From Phragmites australis (lineage: Eukaryota > Streptophyta > Magnoliopsida > Poales > Poaceae), in contig NC_084922.1 of assembly GCF_958298935.1 (NCBI RefSeq), positions 13,084,501-13,148,500 of the forward strand: a DNA stretch of 64,000 bases. Reading direction: 5' to 3'. Of the stretch, positions 34,136-46,119 are shown piece by piece; position 1 is the first letter of the stretch; each line of letters starts with the position of its first letter. Both the position numbers and the translations under genes were made by a program. The notes below the pieces were generated by a model. That model had not been told where the DNA came from, made no database searches, and saw only the letters and a list, made by a program, of their open reading frames with translations.

Positions 34136-34680
34136 AATCGGCCAGACCAGGAGGAATCTTGTACGTCAGCCAACTCAGCTTGGCTCGAACGAGCCCGCAT
34201 GTAGGCTAATCGAACCATGCTCTGGTTAGGTGACTGAGTTGAAAATTTTGCTCGGCTCACCCGTTGCGAGCTTGGCTCGATAAAATTTCATATTTTGTTG
34301 TAGATATATTGACACTGACACAACAGATGATTAGAATTTCATAGTTTAGTGTAGATACATTCTAAAATTCATAGCAATTGTAACATCTCGTGCACCACAC
34401 AATCCCGAAGTGCTACTAAAACTAACCTATAAGACCGTCGAACTAAAAAAATTTAACAACACATCCCATGAAACTAAAGGTATACTAAAAATCCCCTACA
34501 GAGAAAAAAAATATCATTACACTAATATCAATAGATACCTTAGCAAATAAGAAACAAGCCTCGATTATACAAAGTACCATGACGGCTTAACCAAACCACA
34601 AAAGCATATAAAATTCACCAAAAAAGACACCATGACATATTAACTAAGAGATGAAGGTGATTGTGCAAACAACGTGCAAC

Positions 34681-34756
34681 TAACCCTCCCGCATACTCTC
34701 CATCAACTCAAGGTGACCTAACCCTCCCGCATACTTGCTATCAACTCAAGGTGACC
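34681..34756. repeat. Two-copy 38-bp tandem repeat
   Basis: TAACCCTCCCGCATACT plus CATCAACTCAAGGTGACC is repeated with four differences, within the long Gypsy LTR. Confidence 0.85.
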
Positions 34757-36593
34757 TGTAAAAATAGCAAGAGTAAAATTCAAAAATCTCAGTAAATAAA
34801 TTACTTTAATAAACTATTAAGCTACAATTAATTAAACATTCATCTTTAAAAATGATAATAAGTTGAATATGTTAATAATGTCTGAAAAACATGCTTAAAC
34901 TTGCTAATATAACAACAATGTAACAATAACCACATGCTATCATCCGATAGCTATATTTCACCATAGCAGCATCAACTAAAACAATATTACATACCCTTGC
35001 AATATAATGACGACATTGAAGCGAATAAAGTAGAGACATCAAGATGAATACATATGTCATTCTCCTCCTCACCTTTACTCCTCCACAGGTAATGTAAAAG
35101 TGTGCGATGTATCTCTCCATGGGTAACATATGGTACTGGTATGGTCGTGGCAATAAGACAACGACATAACTTCTAATATATGAGATGCATATATATAACA
35201 TGTTTTATACATAGCCAACAACATTACTTCCAAAATACTCGTAATACTTTAAAAATAGCATATTATAGTAAAAAAACAATATCAAAGCGATGAATCTCAC
35301 TTACTTCGCTTCTTAATCCAATAATTCAAGTAAACTTCAGAACAAAATAAATATTAAGGCAATAAACTCAAGGGAAAACATATCAATTAGATCAATAGCG
35401 GATAACTACATTTTAACTTGTTATTTGATTATTTCTTTTTTTTAATTATCACACTTGCTAATAATTTATTAAATAATATGTGAACGTGTTATTTACTTTT
35501 TTGTCTTCTGAAAATTGAATGTTTTCCCTAGATTATAAAAACTAATCTTTCACAACATCCTCTTTACAAAGACATGTTTGACTTTTGCTGGTCTGATCAT
35601 GCACACACGGAATGACTAGGAGCATTAACACAACCTTTTCACTTGCCTTCACCGGTAATAAAGGTGAGCACTAGCCGCGTCTCAAAATGACACCACCTTT
35701 TCACCAAAGAATAAAGAAAACTCGTCTAAGCACGATCGAAATTACTATCTCCTGATTCAGCAGCACCGACGACATGCTTTAAACCATATTAAGAAGTAAG
35801 AATAGAAAATATAGCTTGCACGGTCGCTTGCACTGCCCCCCAAGAAACCAGCCCCCAACAAACGACGAATAAAGGGGCACTGCTCAATACGAATTTTGTA
35901 TGTATTTTTTCTATAACAGGCACTACAGTGAATAAATAATCTAAACACATCTACACAAAGAATCCTACAACTTTGGTATTCATAACACAATTTATTTCTG
36001 AGGTTCTCTATGTTTAAACTGTATCCCAAAGCAGCCATTGGGAAATGCTGTTGCTCTGCAGATAGCCATCTTCAAAAATCCATATCTCCCAAACTACTCA
36101 GGAAAAACATATTAATGAATACTCTATGGAAAGATAATTAAATCCTCTACAAAACATTCCAATATGCCCAAAGCTGCTTTGGGCTTTAAGGTCCCTGAAA
36201 ACTCATCTGAACCTCGTCGGCAGCATCAGAAATTTGGACATACACCTTCCGGACATCATACTCCTATTCTATCCATCCAAAAGTTATGAAATAGGACTTA
36301 CTGGAAAGCTTTTGGGGTCCTCTACAAAGTTCTCCATTACGGTGACAGCCAGATCTGCCCCAAATGTCGTCAAACCTCCTTTGCTCTACTGCTATGCAGG
36401 CTATAAAACAGAAGCGTGGAATCCATTTTGGATTCACGAGATCCCCTCGAATTTAACTCTAGTTCCACTCAAAACCTCACAAATAGATTGGAGAAAATAG
36501 AGGGAATACCTCACGAGCTTACTTATCAAATCCAGGGAGAGATTGTGTAGGGATTTCCTTTTTCTTCTTCTTTTAATTTACCTCCCTTGCTCA

Positions 36594-37703
36594 TATTGGA
36601 TAAATAGCACTTTTAGATTTTATTTAATTCAATTCCTGATATAGCATGATAAGAACATATGCATATAATTAATATGGACTAGCTTTCAACTAGCTCCAAC
36701 GAGCCCCGACTAGATTCGATTATCACTCGAGTAGAGTTCAACTAGCTTAGACGAGCATCATCTAGATACTCGAGCAAGATTTCAACTAACCCTAAAGAGC
36801 CTCGACTAGATACTCGAGCAGGATTTTGACTAACTTTAAAGAGACTCGACTAGATACTCGAGCAGGATTTCGACTAGGTATCTAATACGGATTGCAATGT
36901 ACATACTCGATGATAACACGAGATGCAGAGGTCCTTGTGATGTTGATGCAGTAGGCAATGACAAATATGAAGTAGTCAAAGTAGACCGCGATGATGTAGA
37001 TGAAGCAGATCGTGAGCAGTCGTGCCAAGCGTTTCCCAAAAATCTTATTCGCCCTCTCCCATGTAGGATCCCAAGAGCGATGGGTTCCAGAGACCTGCTC
37101 TCTCGTTCGTTGGTGCACATCAGCGCAGCGAGATGGAGTAGACTACGTGCGACGACGCAACAGAGAGAAATTTGCAAAACCCTAATTGTGTATATACATC
37201 TCTTCTTTGTGGTGGCAGCTGGTAGATATGTATAGAGGGAGGACCGTGTGGTTGAGACGCACAACGATTGGACTCTGTTACACATCACGTCGGATCCTTA
37301 ATCGACACAATTTTTCATATATTTATCTATTTGACAACACAGGAAAAAGAATAAAACCGCGAAAGGAGACCGCACCTGCGCAAGCAACATGGCACGTTTT
37401 CGATGGGCTATTCACACAAGTGCCATGCACCCACGCCCTCTGCCCCCACCCCCGCTCCCGTCCCCGCCCTGGTCACGGTCTTGCCTGACGAGGTGAGGCG
37501 AGGCAAGCAAGCACGTATATTCTTTTAGTCCTCTCATCCATACATGCTGAGTGGATATAGGAGAGAAACCCTTTTAAGCTGGTCTTCCTTCACCTCCACT
37601 AGTAATGTGGGACTAAAAGATACACACACCTCCACATGGTTGTATCTTTGTGATTTATTTGGAATTACACAAATATAATGGGTCAAGCCCATATATTCTA
37701 ACA
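36594..37703 (-). repeat. Copia 3' LTR
   Basis: The minus-strand start is TGTTAGAATATATGGGC at 37703, preceded by a GTGGGG-rich polypurine tract. The end CCAATA at 36594 is a decayed CCAACA. It contains tandem units of about 41 bp built on CTCGACTAGATACTCGAGCA (36720-36880) that are shared with the other LTR (40240-40440). Confidence 0.8.
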
Positions 37704-40103
37704 ATTCCCCACAAGATCTCAAAATCCTACGGAGATCTGCCATTTTCTCAATACTGTTTGATATACCAATGTTTCGATGGAGACCTGTTAGGGTTGAACA
37801 TCCATCTAAAACATTAAGTTACACATATTCACAACTTGGACAATAGACTAAACCTTGAATTGCAAGTTTTGTGCAAACAAGTTTCACTTATAGTCATAAC
37901 TGATACTTGGCTGCCAGTAGGCTATCCCTCTAGTGGAGCATTTAAGCCGTACTCCATGGTCTCTCCATGAGATTATTAGAGATCACCAAGTCTCATAGGC
38001 TGCGCCCAACAGTCAGGCTCATATATGTGTGTTCTTTCAAGAACGCCCCATAGGATAGCATCTTCGCTAATTAAAGACAACAAAACACATTAAGGTAATA
38101 GCCAACCTGCCTTATAGATTTCAAGAGTGTTGCATCTTTATTCGAGTGGATTGTGTGGTACTCTCCTTCAGTTAACCAATAGCTTGTTCTTCCTAGGTCC
38201 TAATTCATGAGATCTCCAATCACATAGGTTGGATTACCACTATAGTATAACTCGTATAGGTCTCATACCCATCTCCTTCGATGCTTTAACCAAGTCAGTT
38301 AAGGCGCGGTTCTCCCTCTTGGATACCCTATTTGATTGGGGTGAATAGGGAGATGTTCTATCATGAATAATTCAATGTTCCTTACGTAATAAGTCGAAAT
38401 CACTAGAGAAGTACTCTTCACCATGATCCAACCTAAATCTTTTTGATTTTTTTTCTAATTAATTTTCAACTTCTGTCTTATAGATTTTAAAGTAGTCTAG
38501 AGCCTCATGTTTAGACTTCAACAAATACAAATAATAAAACCTAGATGCATCATCAATTAAAATCATAATGTATCTTTTCCACAATTATTCAACACACCAT
38601 TCATTTCACATATGTCTGAATGTATGAGTTCTAATGGTGCGAAGTTTCTCTCCTCGACTGCGTTGTGAGGCTTACGAGGTTGTTTAGATTGTATACAACT
38701 TTGGCACTTAGAACCTTTGACAATAGAAAAATTTGGAATTAAATGCAAAATGGAAAGCTAAGTCATACAACCAAAGTTTATATGACATAACCATGAGTGC
38801 TAAACACTAGCCTCATCTCCATTAATACTGCCACAAATATGGTTCACAAATTTATTGCAAAAATCAGAAAGGGAATGGTAGAACAAACCTTCACACTCAT
38901 AGCCTTCGCCAATAAAAAGGTCATGCTTCAACACAACTACTTTATTGGACTCTAATATCACCTTAAACATGTCTCTATAAGAAGAAAACCGCTAACTAGA
39001 TTCTTATTTATTGAAGGGACATGCTGCACATTCCTCAGCTGCACGATCTTTCCCAAAGTAAACTTCAGATCTACTGTGCTAACACCATAAACATAAGCAT
39101 GAGACTCATTCCCTATTAAGATGGAAGAATTCCAAGCGACCTCATAAGAAGAGAACATTGAAATATCAGCACACACATGTACATTAGCCCCGATATCAAT
39201 CTACCAACTGGTAGACTGATTCACTGAAAGAACAATAGGTAAATTACCATACCCGCTAGTTCCATCTCTAGTGTTGCCAATGGTCATATTGACAGACTTG
39301 GTGTTCTTTCCTTGATTAACCTTTTTTCCTTTGCGGTCTCGGCAATCTTTAGCCCAATGGCCAACCTCGTCACACATGAAACAAGGTTTATCATCTTTGT
39401 TCATCTTCTTCTTCTTCTTGAAGTTAGTGGTTTGTTTGACTTTATTATTTTTCCCTTTGAACTTGTTGTTAGAGGACTGTTGTATCATATTTGTGCTAGA
39501 CTATCAATCGTCTCCTTTGTTATGCACATCCTTAGCCTGAGTTTTCTCCTCAATATCAAGAGACGTGATCAGACTCTCAATAGAGATTTCTTGTCTCTTG
39601 TGTTTTAAAGCAGTGGCAAAATTCCTCCACAAGTGAGGCAATTTGGCAATGATGTCACCAACCGCAAACTTTGTAGGGTAAGGCACACTTTAGGAGTTCA
39701 AGTTCCTTTACATGCACTGTATCTCATGAGCCTGCTCAATTATTGATTGGTTATCGACTATCTTGTAGTCATGATACAGCTCCATGACATACAGTTCACT
39801 GCCTGCATCTGACGCACCAAATTTTGCATTTAGTGCATCCCACAACTCCTTTACATTCTTTATGTGCATGTACATATCACAGAGTCGATCGGCAAGAGCA
39901 CTAAGAGCACATCCTACAAAGAGCATGTTGGCTTCCTCGAACTTCTTCTCCTCATAAGAGGAAAGAGTTCATTCAAGTCTGCCAGATGGAGCCCAATAGT
40001 AGTACTTCATAGTCGTAAGTCACAGAGTGGTTTTGACATGCCATCTCTTAAAGTGCACACTGGTAAACTTGTTCGACCTCAGTGCATTTGCAAAACTAGG
40101 CAT
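37704..40103 (-). pseudogene. Copia gag-pol remnant (gag, zinc knuckle, protease, integrase)
   Basis: The gag ATG is at 40103-40101 (MPSFANALRSNKF). The gag body includes MHIKNVKELWDALNAKFG and a C-x2-C-x4-H-x4-C knuckle (CFMCDEVGHWAKDC) near 39370. The protease-region segment ends NVQHVPSINKNLVSG near 39010. The pre-integrase/integrase start CQSCIQSKQPRKPH leads to LELIHSDICEMNG near 38640, and the integrase core continues to about 38230 (LIDDASRF, then SPYSPQSN). Stops interrupt it at many points. Reverse transcriptase and RNase H are missing between integrase and 3' LTR, so the copy is dead and internally deleted. Confidence 0.85.
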
Positions 40104-41367
40104 CGCTAAATCAAAGTGCCTATAATAAGGTTTTTGGATTGTTGGATAAATAGAACTTTTAGATTTAATTTAATTCAATTCCTGATATAGCATGAACAAG
40201 AACAGATGCAAATAATCAATATCGACTAGCTTTCGACTAGATCCGACTATTACTCGAGTAGAGTTCAACTAGCCGCAACTAGATACTCGACCAAGATTTC
40301 AACTAACCCGAAAGAGCCTCTAGATAGTCGAGCAAGATTTTGACTAACCCCAAAGAGCCTCGACTAGATACTCAAGCAGAATTTTGACTAACCTCAAAGA
40401 GCCTCGACTAGATACTCGAGTAGGATTTTGACTAGGTATCTAATACAGATTGCAATATATGTACACGATGGTAACCAGAGGCCCTTGTGATGTCAATGCA
40501 GTAGGTGATGATGAAGATAAAGTCGTCGAAGTAGATCGCGATTATATAGAGTAAGCAGATCATGAGCAATCGCACCGAGCGCTTCCTAAAGACCCTATTC
40601 ACCCTATCTCAGTGCAGGATCCCAAGAACGATGGGTTTCGGAGACCTGCTCTCCCATTTGTCGATGCACACTGATGTAGCGAGATGGAGTAGACTACGTG
40701 CGACGGTGCAACAGATAGAAATTTGCAAAACCCTAATTACGTAAATGCGTCTCTTTCTTTGTGGTGGTGGCTGGTAGATATGTATAGAGGGAGGATCGCG
40801 CGATTGAGACACGCCACAATCGGACTCTATTACGCGCCATGATCAGATCCTTAGGTGACATGATTTACATATATTTATCTGTTTGACCATACAATAAAAA
40901 GAATAAAACCGTAATATGAGGTCGCACCTGTGCAAGAAACTGGACCTATTTTTGGTGGACTATTCACGTAGGTGCCACGTAACTACGCCCTCCGCCCCCG
41001 CCCCACCCTGCCCCGGCCACGGCCTGGTGAGGCGAGACTAGGTGAGTGTATAATATTCTAGTCCTCTTATCCAAATATGTTAAGTGGATGGAGTAGAGAA
41101 ATCCTTTTAAGTTGGTCTTCTTCCACCTCCATTAGCAAGGTAAGACTAAAAGATACACACCTACCTCCTCATGGTTTAGCCTTTAAGATTTATTTAAAAT
41201 TATAGAAATCTCTACTACTTAAAAAAATACGTAGTGATTCCTGAAGCCTTCACACGGTCTACCTGTTCTATGGTCTGCCCCCTCTCCAAAACTCAGTGCC
41301 GACATGTGGCCCTGCATTCCGTTCCTGAAGCCTCTAGGTGTTGGCAAGCGAAGGGAAGGGTCTGAAC

Positions 41368-41544
41368 ATGATGGGGGAGTTCTTCCAGCGACGGGACGAC
41401 TGGTGGAGGCACCTGTTCGTGGGGAACCAGCAGCGTCATGCCACCCTGGGGCTCGGCATTGCCATCGTCACCTTCGGGATCTACCTCATTAGCAAGGCCG
41501 CCTACAACCGCCTCTACCACCCCTCTGGCAACCACCATCACTAG
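41368..41544 (+). CDS. NDUFB3: NDUFB3-like (complex I B12 subunit) gene copy captured by the Helitron
   Basis: The 58-codon frame starts MMGEFFQRRDDWW, continues NQQRHATLGLGIAIVTFGIYL (one membrane segment, residues about 25-43), then AAYNRLYHPSGNHHH and a stop at 41542-41544. This matches the plant NDUFB3/B12 accessory subunit of mitochondrial NADH dehydrogenase: GEFF-x-RRD-x-W, a RHAT-x-GLGIA block, a single transmembrane helix and a histidine-rich tail. The same frame is open upstream to 41338 without an ATG (SEGKGLN before MM), so the original N-terminus may have been in a lost exon. Substitutions at usually basic or proline positions (WWRHLF, HATLGL) suggest relaxed constraint. It may be an expressed copy or a young pseudogene; I cannot tell which. 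Confidence 0.6.
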   Translation: MMGEFFQRRDDWWRHLFVGNQQRHATLGLGIAIVTFGIYLISKAAYNRLYHPSGNHHH

Positions 41545-43414
41545 ATCTCTGGCCGAAATTTGCCTCCGATGTAACACCCACCATTTCCCCCTATTTTTCT
41601 TAGTTGAAATGGTTTTTTTGGTCAGGTAGGTTTGAATTGGATGATCGATTTGGAGGATTTGGTGGTAGGATTTGTCACATAGATCTGTCTATTTGGGATT
41701 GCGTTGTACTGTTTCCTTTGGATCGGATTATGAATTTGCATACACTGGAACTACAGAACTGTTTGATTAAACTGAAGTGGTCACTAATCAGCATGTGTAA
41801 ATGATGTTCCCCAAAGCTTGGGACCAGAATGCGTCACTTACCTGTATAATGTTTTGTATGCAATCATCATCTGTCGAATGGCATTTATGGTCACTATGAT
41901 CACCAGTTGTCCACATAACGTGATAGCTATTTTTGGGTTTAAACGTTTCAGGCAATCTTGCAAGACTAGTTTACACATTTAAGATTTGACACATTGCTAA
42001 TTGAAATGTCAAACCACTCTTTTTGCTTGGAAACCTCTAAACATTCTTCTCCAGTATTAGTGATGTGGTTTGCGAACTTTAATTCAGTGGATTTGAAGCC
42101 ATCAATACTGGAGTAACTCACTTGAATGTGGACTAATCACCACAACATGTATTAAGAGTGATGAATGATTGTCCTTTGTATATAGGCTAAATTTCAATAT
42201 ATAAAATGAACAAGCTAAATTTCAATCTATACATCGTTGAGGAACTTGTTTTCAGGTTCAGTCTTTAAACTTCCTTACCCAATATTATAAGTTCATGTCA
42301 TTTAAATTGCCATTTGCATTAAGATGCATTTATTGAACTCCCAAAAAGCCTTGTGAAATGGATGACCATTGGCATGGATTAATAGTATATGTATATTGAA
42401 CGTTTTTGGAAGGTGCATAACAATATTCATGGTATGACCTTAGAGGACACGTGGCCAAGATTTTGTTTCTAGAGGTTTAGTTCTATAAAACTGCTCTAAG
42501 AAGTGTGTGGTACCACTGTAAGTTGTGAGTTGTGACATGGACCTATGGTCATATCGAGTCAGAGGATAGCTAGAACCTAGAATGATCAATTTCCTTCACC
42601 TTTAGCTGCATTATGTGATACAGTTTTCTAACCTCCATTAAGTTGGTGTGTGGTTCTTTGCTAGCATGTAAATTAAGAATAATTAGTTGTGGTACTTCCT
42701 GAATTACATGTTTTATTAAGATAAGTTTTAGTTGCTAATTAATTTCTAAATTAGTTGCTAATTAAGTCGACGAACAGAGAAGGAATACTAAATTGACAGA
42801 CATGGCTGTGCAATATTTTGGTGTGGGTGTAAATATGCTTCAAAGTTTTCTAAATATGGTGTTTGTTATTCTTTTGGCACAAGTTAGATGAGTGGTATTG
42901 TGATGTATGGGTGTTATAGTCGAAAGAAGAACGAAATATCGATAGTTGTTGCTCTGACAAGTGCTTTAGTCTTCCAGTTATATGAATTTTGTTGCTACAG
43001 GATGCAGAATGATTCGTTAAAAACTGTTCATCTAATGCTCATCACATTTGCCTTTCGCAGATTATGGAGGAGAAAAAGAGGATGCTAAGAAAATCATTCA
43101 ACTAAAGTTTTTGCCCTTTGATGAAGGCAACTGAAGGTGGATCAATAATTTCAGTGTTGGATTTCATACGCTGAGAAAGGGAGGAACCTATTTCATAGCC
43201 AATTGCTCAATGATAAGAAAGAAAATACTGTTTGCCTATCTTATTCACTGAAGCTGTCACTCATATTGTGTATATCTTTTTCTTTGGTTTCTTGAGGTTT
43301 TTTTTGGGGGGGGGGGGGCATAGTTACATTAGATGCAAATTAATGTGCTAAATATTGATGCAGACCTTGTACAGATGTATTCTTATGTGCAAGAAATTTT
43401 CTACATTCAATAAA
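41545..43414 (+). other. Probable 3' UTR intron and polyadenylation signal of the captured gene
   Basis: A donor GTCAG/GTAGGT at 41625/41626 and an acceptor CCTTTCGCAG/ATTATGGAGG at 43060/43061 bracket a 1.4 kb AT-rich stretch without coding sequence. AATAAA is at 43409-43414. This suggests the Helitron took genomic DNA, not a processed copy. A T8G13 run is at about 43298-43318. Confidence 0.45.
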
Positions 43415-43936
43415 ACTAAGAAGGCATTGTCATTGCACACACAAGATCCTCAATAAGACTCTTCTCTCATGTGCTTCCATCAAACCCTACTCCATATGGG
43501 AAAAGAGGAGCGAACATTGTAATCATAAAATAACTGCTCATATTTCAGCTAGGTTAAAATGACAATAAATTGAAATGTGTTAGATGAGAGCGGAAAATTA
43601 AAGCCTCTAGCTTGATGCGTTTAGATAATCAGATGACTTTTATTTTATCAAACATCTGCATTGTTTGAAGCCAAGTGTTAGATTTATAAATTATAGTTGC
43701 AAAAATTATTTAACAGTCTATCCATAGCTTGTGAGTTAAAGTTTCATCAACTTATCACATGCAGTGCACATAAAACGCTCATAGCATACTGGCCAGCAGC
43801 ACGGTTGCCACCCCGAACAAGCTCCTCGCGTGCCCCTTCTCATGACGTTAAATATTATCTCATGAAAATTTTGAACTCCCATCACAATGTATGAGTATTT
43901 AACTAGTATAATATAATAAACACATATATTCGAACA

Positions 43937-44529
43937 GCTCCTTCCCTTCTATCTCTCCCCTTCTTCCTTGCCTGCAGCCAGCGCACAGCAGCAGGGCACG
44001 TCAGCAAGAGGGAGGAGAGCAGAAGCTCTGCTGCTCTGGGTGGCTTGGACGTGAAGGAGAGGATGGGGGAGAGAGCTGCTAGCCTTCTACGAAAAGTGAG
44101 CTCCAGGAGTGCTGCTATGGCTGCGTTGCTCGGTGAAAGAGAGCAGTAGGGGAGAGAGAAAACAGGAAGAGAGCAGGAGCAAGTGACCGGATGAGGATAA
44201 GGGCCTAGAGGGGTAGGGGTTGGCACCACCTGCTGGGGACGTGGCAGTCAAACACAGATGTGTGTCGAAGGTCAGAAAACTTTCACGGATGAACAATGGC
44301 CGATATGAACCGTAGCCGAGTTTAGTTATTTCTCCCGGTTTTTTTTCATATCCAGACAAAGACATCATGTTCTAAAAATTCTAGATCTTTTTTTTTTGGC
44401 GCTACTATAATTCATGCAAAGTCCATTTTAACTAGTTTGCCCAAAAACTCACCTCTGATTTTGGTCAGCTTTAGAACTTGCACGGATTTTTAAAGCAACA
44501 ATTTAATTCTCTGAAATCTGGGTATTACA
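43937..44529 (-). repeat. 5' part of the long Gypsy 3' LTR
   Basis: This is the continuation of the LTR described at 34379-44529, on the far side of the Copia insertion. It contains a GA-rich stretch (44000-44180) and a T-run at 44388-44397. Confidence 0.6.
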
Positions 44530-44751
44530 TTCTCCCCTCCTTGCAAGAATTCGTGCCCAAACTCTACTGCTTTCACGACAACTACAGAATCAAAATTATA
44601 ACTCACTTGACTCCAAGAGCTTGAGATACTTTTTACGCATCTGCTTCTTAAGTTTCCAAGTCACTTCCTCCTGTAACTTGTTTGACTAGAGGACACTCAC
44701 ATACTAGATGCATACCGAGCTTTACTTTACAGTCAAACCCTGTTTCACTAT
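44530..44751 (-). pseudogene. C-terminal end of a Gypsy polyprotein with polypurine tract
   Basis: The minus strand at about 44672-44600 encodes EEVTWKLKKQMRKKYLKLLE, the T-W-x-x-E/K-x-x-M-R-x-K-Y-P-x-L-F pattern that ends grass Gypsy pol. It is followed by GGAGGGGAG directly before the LTR at 44529. The upstream pol is cut off at 44752 by the CACTA element; its continuation was not found in the window. Confidence 0.55.
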
Positions 44752-45150
44752 CACTACTACAGAACCGGCCTTATATACCGGTCTATTATTGTTGGTTTCT
44801 AATGGGCCGATAGTGATGGGGGCAACAGTGCCGGTTCATAAGCCACACGAGAAGAATCAGTCTTCGTGGCTTATAAATTGGCAGTGATAAGGGTCATCAC
44901 TGCTAGTCGATGGCTTGAGCCAGCAATGATGCCCAACTCCATCATCACTGGAGGCTGAAGTCACTAACCGATAGTGATATAAAGGTCATCACTACCAACC
45001 GATAGCTTGAGCCAGCAGTGATGTCTCGACTCTATAAAAGTGGTCATCTCCTTCCCCAAGCTCTGTTTTCTTACTCGGTGGCATCCATTTTTTCTCACTT
45101 AGTTCTTAGGGATTTCAAAATTTTGAGGAATCATCATGCCATAGGTGTTC
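44752..45150 (+). repeat. CACTA 5' terminus, subterminal repeats and leader
   Basis: A motif AGTGATGAC/GGGTCATCACTGC plus CGATGGCTTGAGCCAGCA occurs at 44880-44925 and again at 44975-45020, with further inverted copies of CCGGTTC and ATCACTG. CTATAAAAG at 45035 probably marks the promoter of the transposase transcript. Confidence 0.65.
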
Positions 45151-45158
45151 CAAGGTAT

Positions 45159-46119
45159 TTGGACAGGAAATAAAGCTCGAGGCTCGCGAGTCAACTCGGG
45201 CTTATAGAGGCTTGGCTCGGCTCGGTGGCTAAATGAGTCGAGACCGAGCCACCTCCTCAGCTTGATGGCCAAACAAGCCAAGCTTGAGCTAGCACGTGAG
45301 CATCTCATTGGCTCGGTCGTCAGCCCAAGCTAGAGGAGGCGGCACCAAATACCTCTGATGCCCCACGGTCCTCTCGACCTCTCCTCCCCACACCTCACTC
45401 CTCACGACCTTACCCGACGCCCACCACCCACCACCCAGCAAAGACACGCCTAACGGCTGACGCACCACGGTGGAATAGCCAGCCACTCCTAGCCACCAGC
45501 CCCAAGTCTCTAAACATGTCCTCTCCGCTGGTTGCTGCCTCTTCGTCTACATCTCGGCACCTCGTGGAGAGCTCTTCGCCCGCCGGTCACTGCCTCTCCG
45601 TTCGCATCCTGGAACCCCAACGCATCCTCTCCACTCGCGACCACCTCTCTGCCCACATCTTAGCATCCCGCCACCGCCTCTCCGCCCGTATCCCAGCATC
45701 CCACCACCGCCTCTCCGCCCGCATCCCAGCATCTTGCCATGTCCAATCTGTCCATAACCGCCTCTTTGCCCACATCCCAGCATCCTACCACCTCCTCTCT
45801 TCCCGACACCGCCTCTCCACCCACATCTCGGCATGCTGTTGCCTCCTCTCTGCTAGCATCCTGGAATCCCACCACCTCCTCTCTGCCCGCATCCCGGTAT
45901 CCCATGGCCTCCTCTCCGCCCGCATCTCGACATCCCGCCGCCACCTCTTGCCTGCATCCTAGCATCCTGCCACCTCTCCACTCAATGCTGCTAGCCAGCC
46001 AATCCTCGAACACGCGCTTCTAGCCTTCTGCAACCTGGCTCACTAGCTAAGCCGATCCGACAACGAGCCCAATCCGAGCCTAACTGAACCGGGCTCGGCT
46101 CGGCTCATTTCCAACCCTA
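45159..46119. mobile_element. Non-autonomous hAT-type element with 8-bp target duplication
   Basis: CAAGGTAT is at 45151-45158 and again at 46120-46127, an exact 8-bp duplication as made by hAT transposases. The left end is TTGGACAGGAAATAAAGCTCG and the complemented right end is TAGGGTTGGAAATGAGCCGAG, similar imperfect inverted repeats, both followed by GGCTCG-rich DNA. No transposase is present. It inserted into the leader of the CACTA gene. Confidence 0.75.
45560..45960. repeat. Minisatellite of CATCCCAGCATCCCACCACC-type units
   Basis: Units of about 30-42 bp built from CGCCTCTCCGCCCGCATCC and CCAGCATCCCnCCACC repeat about ten times with variation. They make long ORFs on both strands that I do not regard as genes. 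Confidence 0.8.

Larger units (their letters stand above)
41209..43906 (+). mobile_element. Helitron carrying a host gene copy
   Basis: It starts TCTCTACTACTTAAAAAAAT and ends TTTAACTAG. It sits exactly between A (41208) and T (43907), and the Copia LTR reads across the gap without duplication, as shown by its intact partner. 5'-TC, 3'-CTAG, AT target and no target duplication are the Helitron rules. The usual GC-rich hairpin just before the 3' end is not obvious, so this end may be diverged. It has no Rep/helicase and is non-autonomous. Cargo is the NDUFB3-like gene and following DNA. Confidence 0.75.
36594..43936 (-). mobile_element. Copia retrotransposon, minus strand, carrying a Helitron insertion
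   Basis: LTRs of about 1.1 kb lie at 36594-37703 and 40140-43936 (the latter interrupted). Target duplication is GCTCA (36589-36593) against GCTCC (43937-43941). The order on the minus strand is 5'LTR, gag, protease, integrase, then a shortened 3' region lacking reverse transcriptase and RNase H. Gag-before-integrase-before-(lost) RT is the Copia order. It inserted into the long Gypsy LTR at 34379-44529. Confidence 0.85.
40140..43936 (-). repeat. Copia 5' LTR interrupted by a Helitron
   Basis: The LTR runs 40140-41208 and resumes at 43907-43936. The resumed 30 bases (TATAAT...CATATATTCGAACA) match the outer end of the other LTR (TATAATGGG...CATATATTCTAACA at 37674-37703). Rejoined, the LTR is about 1.1 kb, like its partner. 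Confidence 0.85.
34379..44529 (-). repeat. Long Gypsy 3' LTR split by a Copia element
   Basis: On the minus strand the LTR starts TGTAATACCCAGATTTC at 44529, directly after a polypurine tract (GGAGGGGAG) and the pol C-terminus. It ends CACGAGATGTTACA at 34379, so the ends form TGTAAyA...TGTTACA. Removing the Copia insert (36594-43936) leaves about 2.8 kb, in the range of Del/Tekay-type LTRs (inference). The flank on the left is GCAAT. The rest of this element continues to the right and is cut by the CACTA element at 44752. Confidence 0.65.

Noticed and set aside
45516..46013. ORFs of 94-148 codons rich in Ser, His and Arg
   Set aside because: Minisatellite inside a non-autonomous hAT element; open on both strands for compositional reasons.
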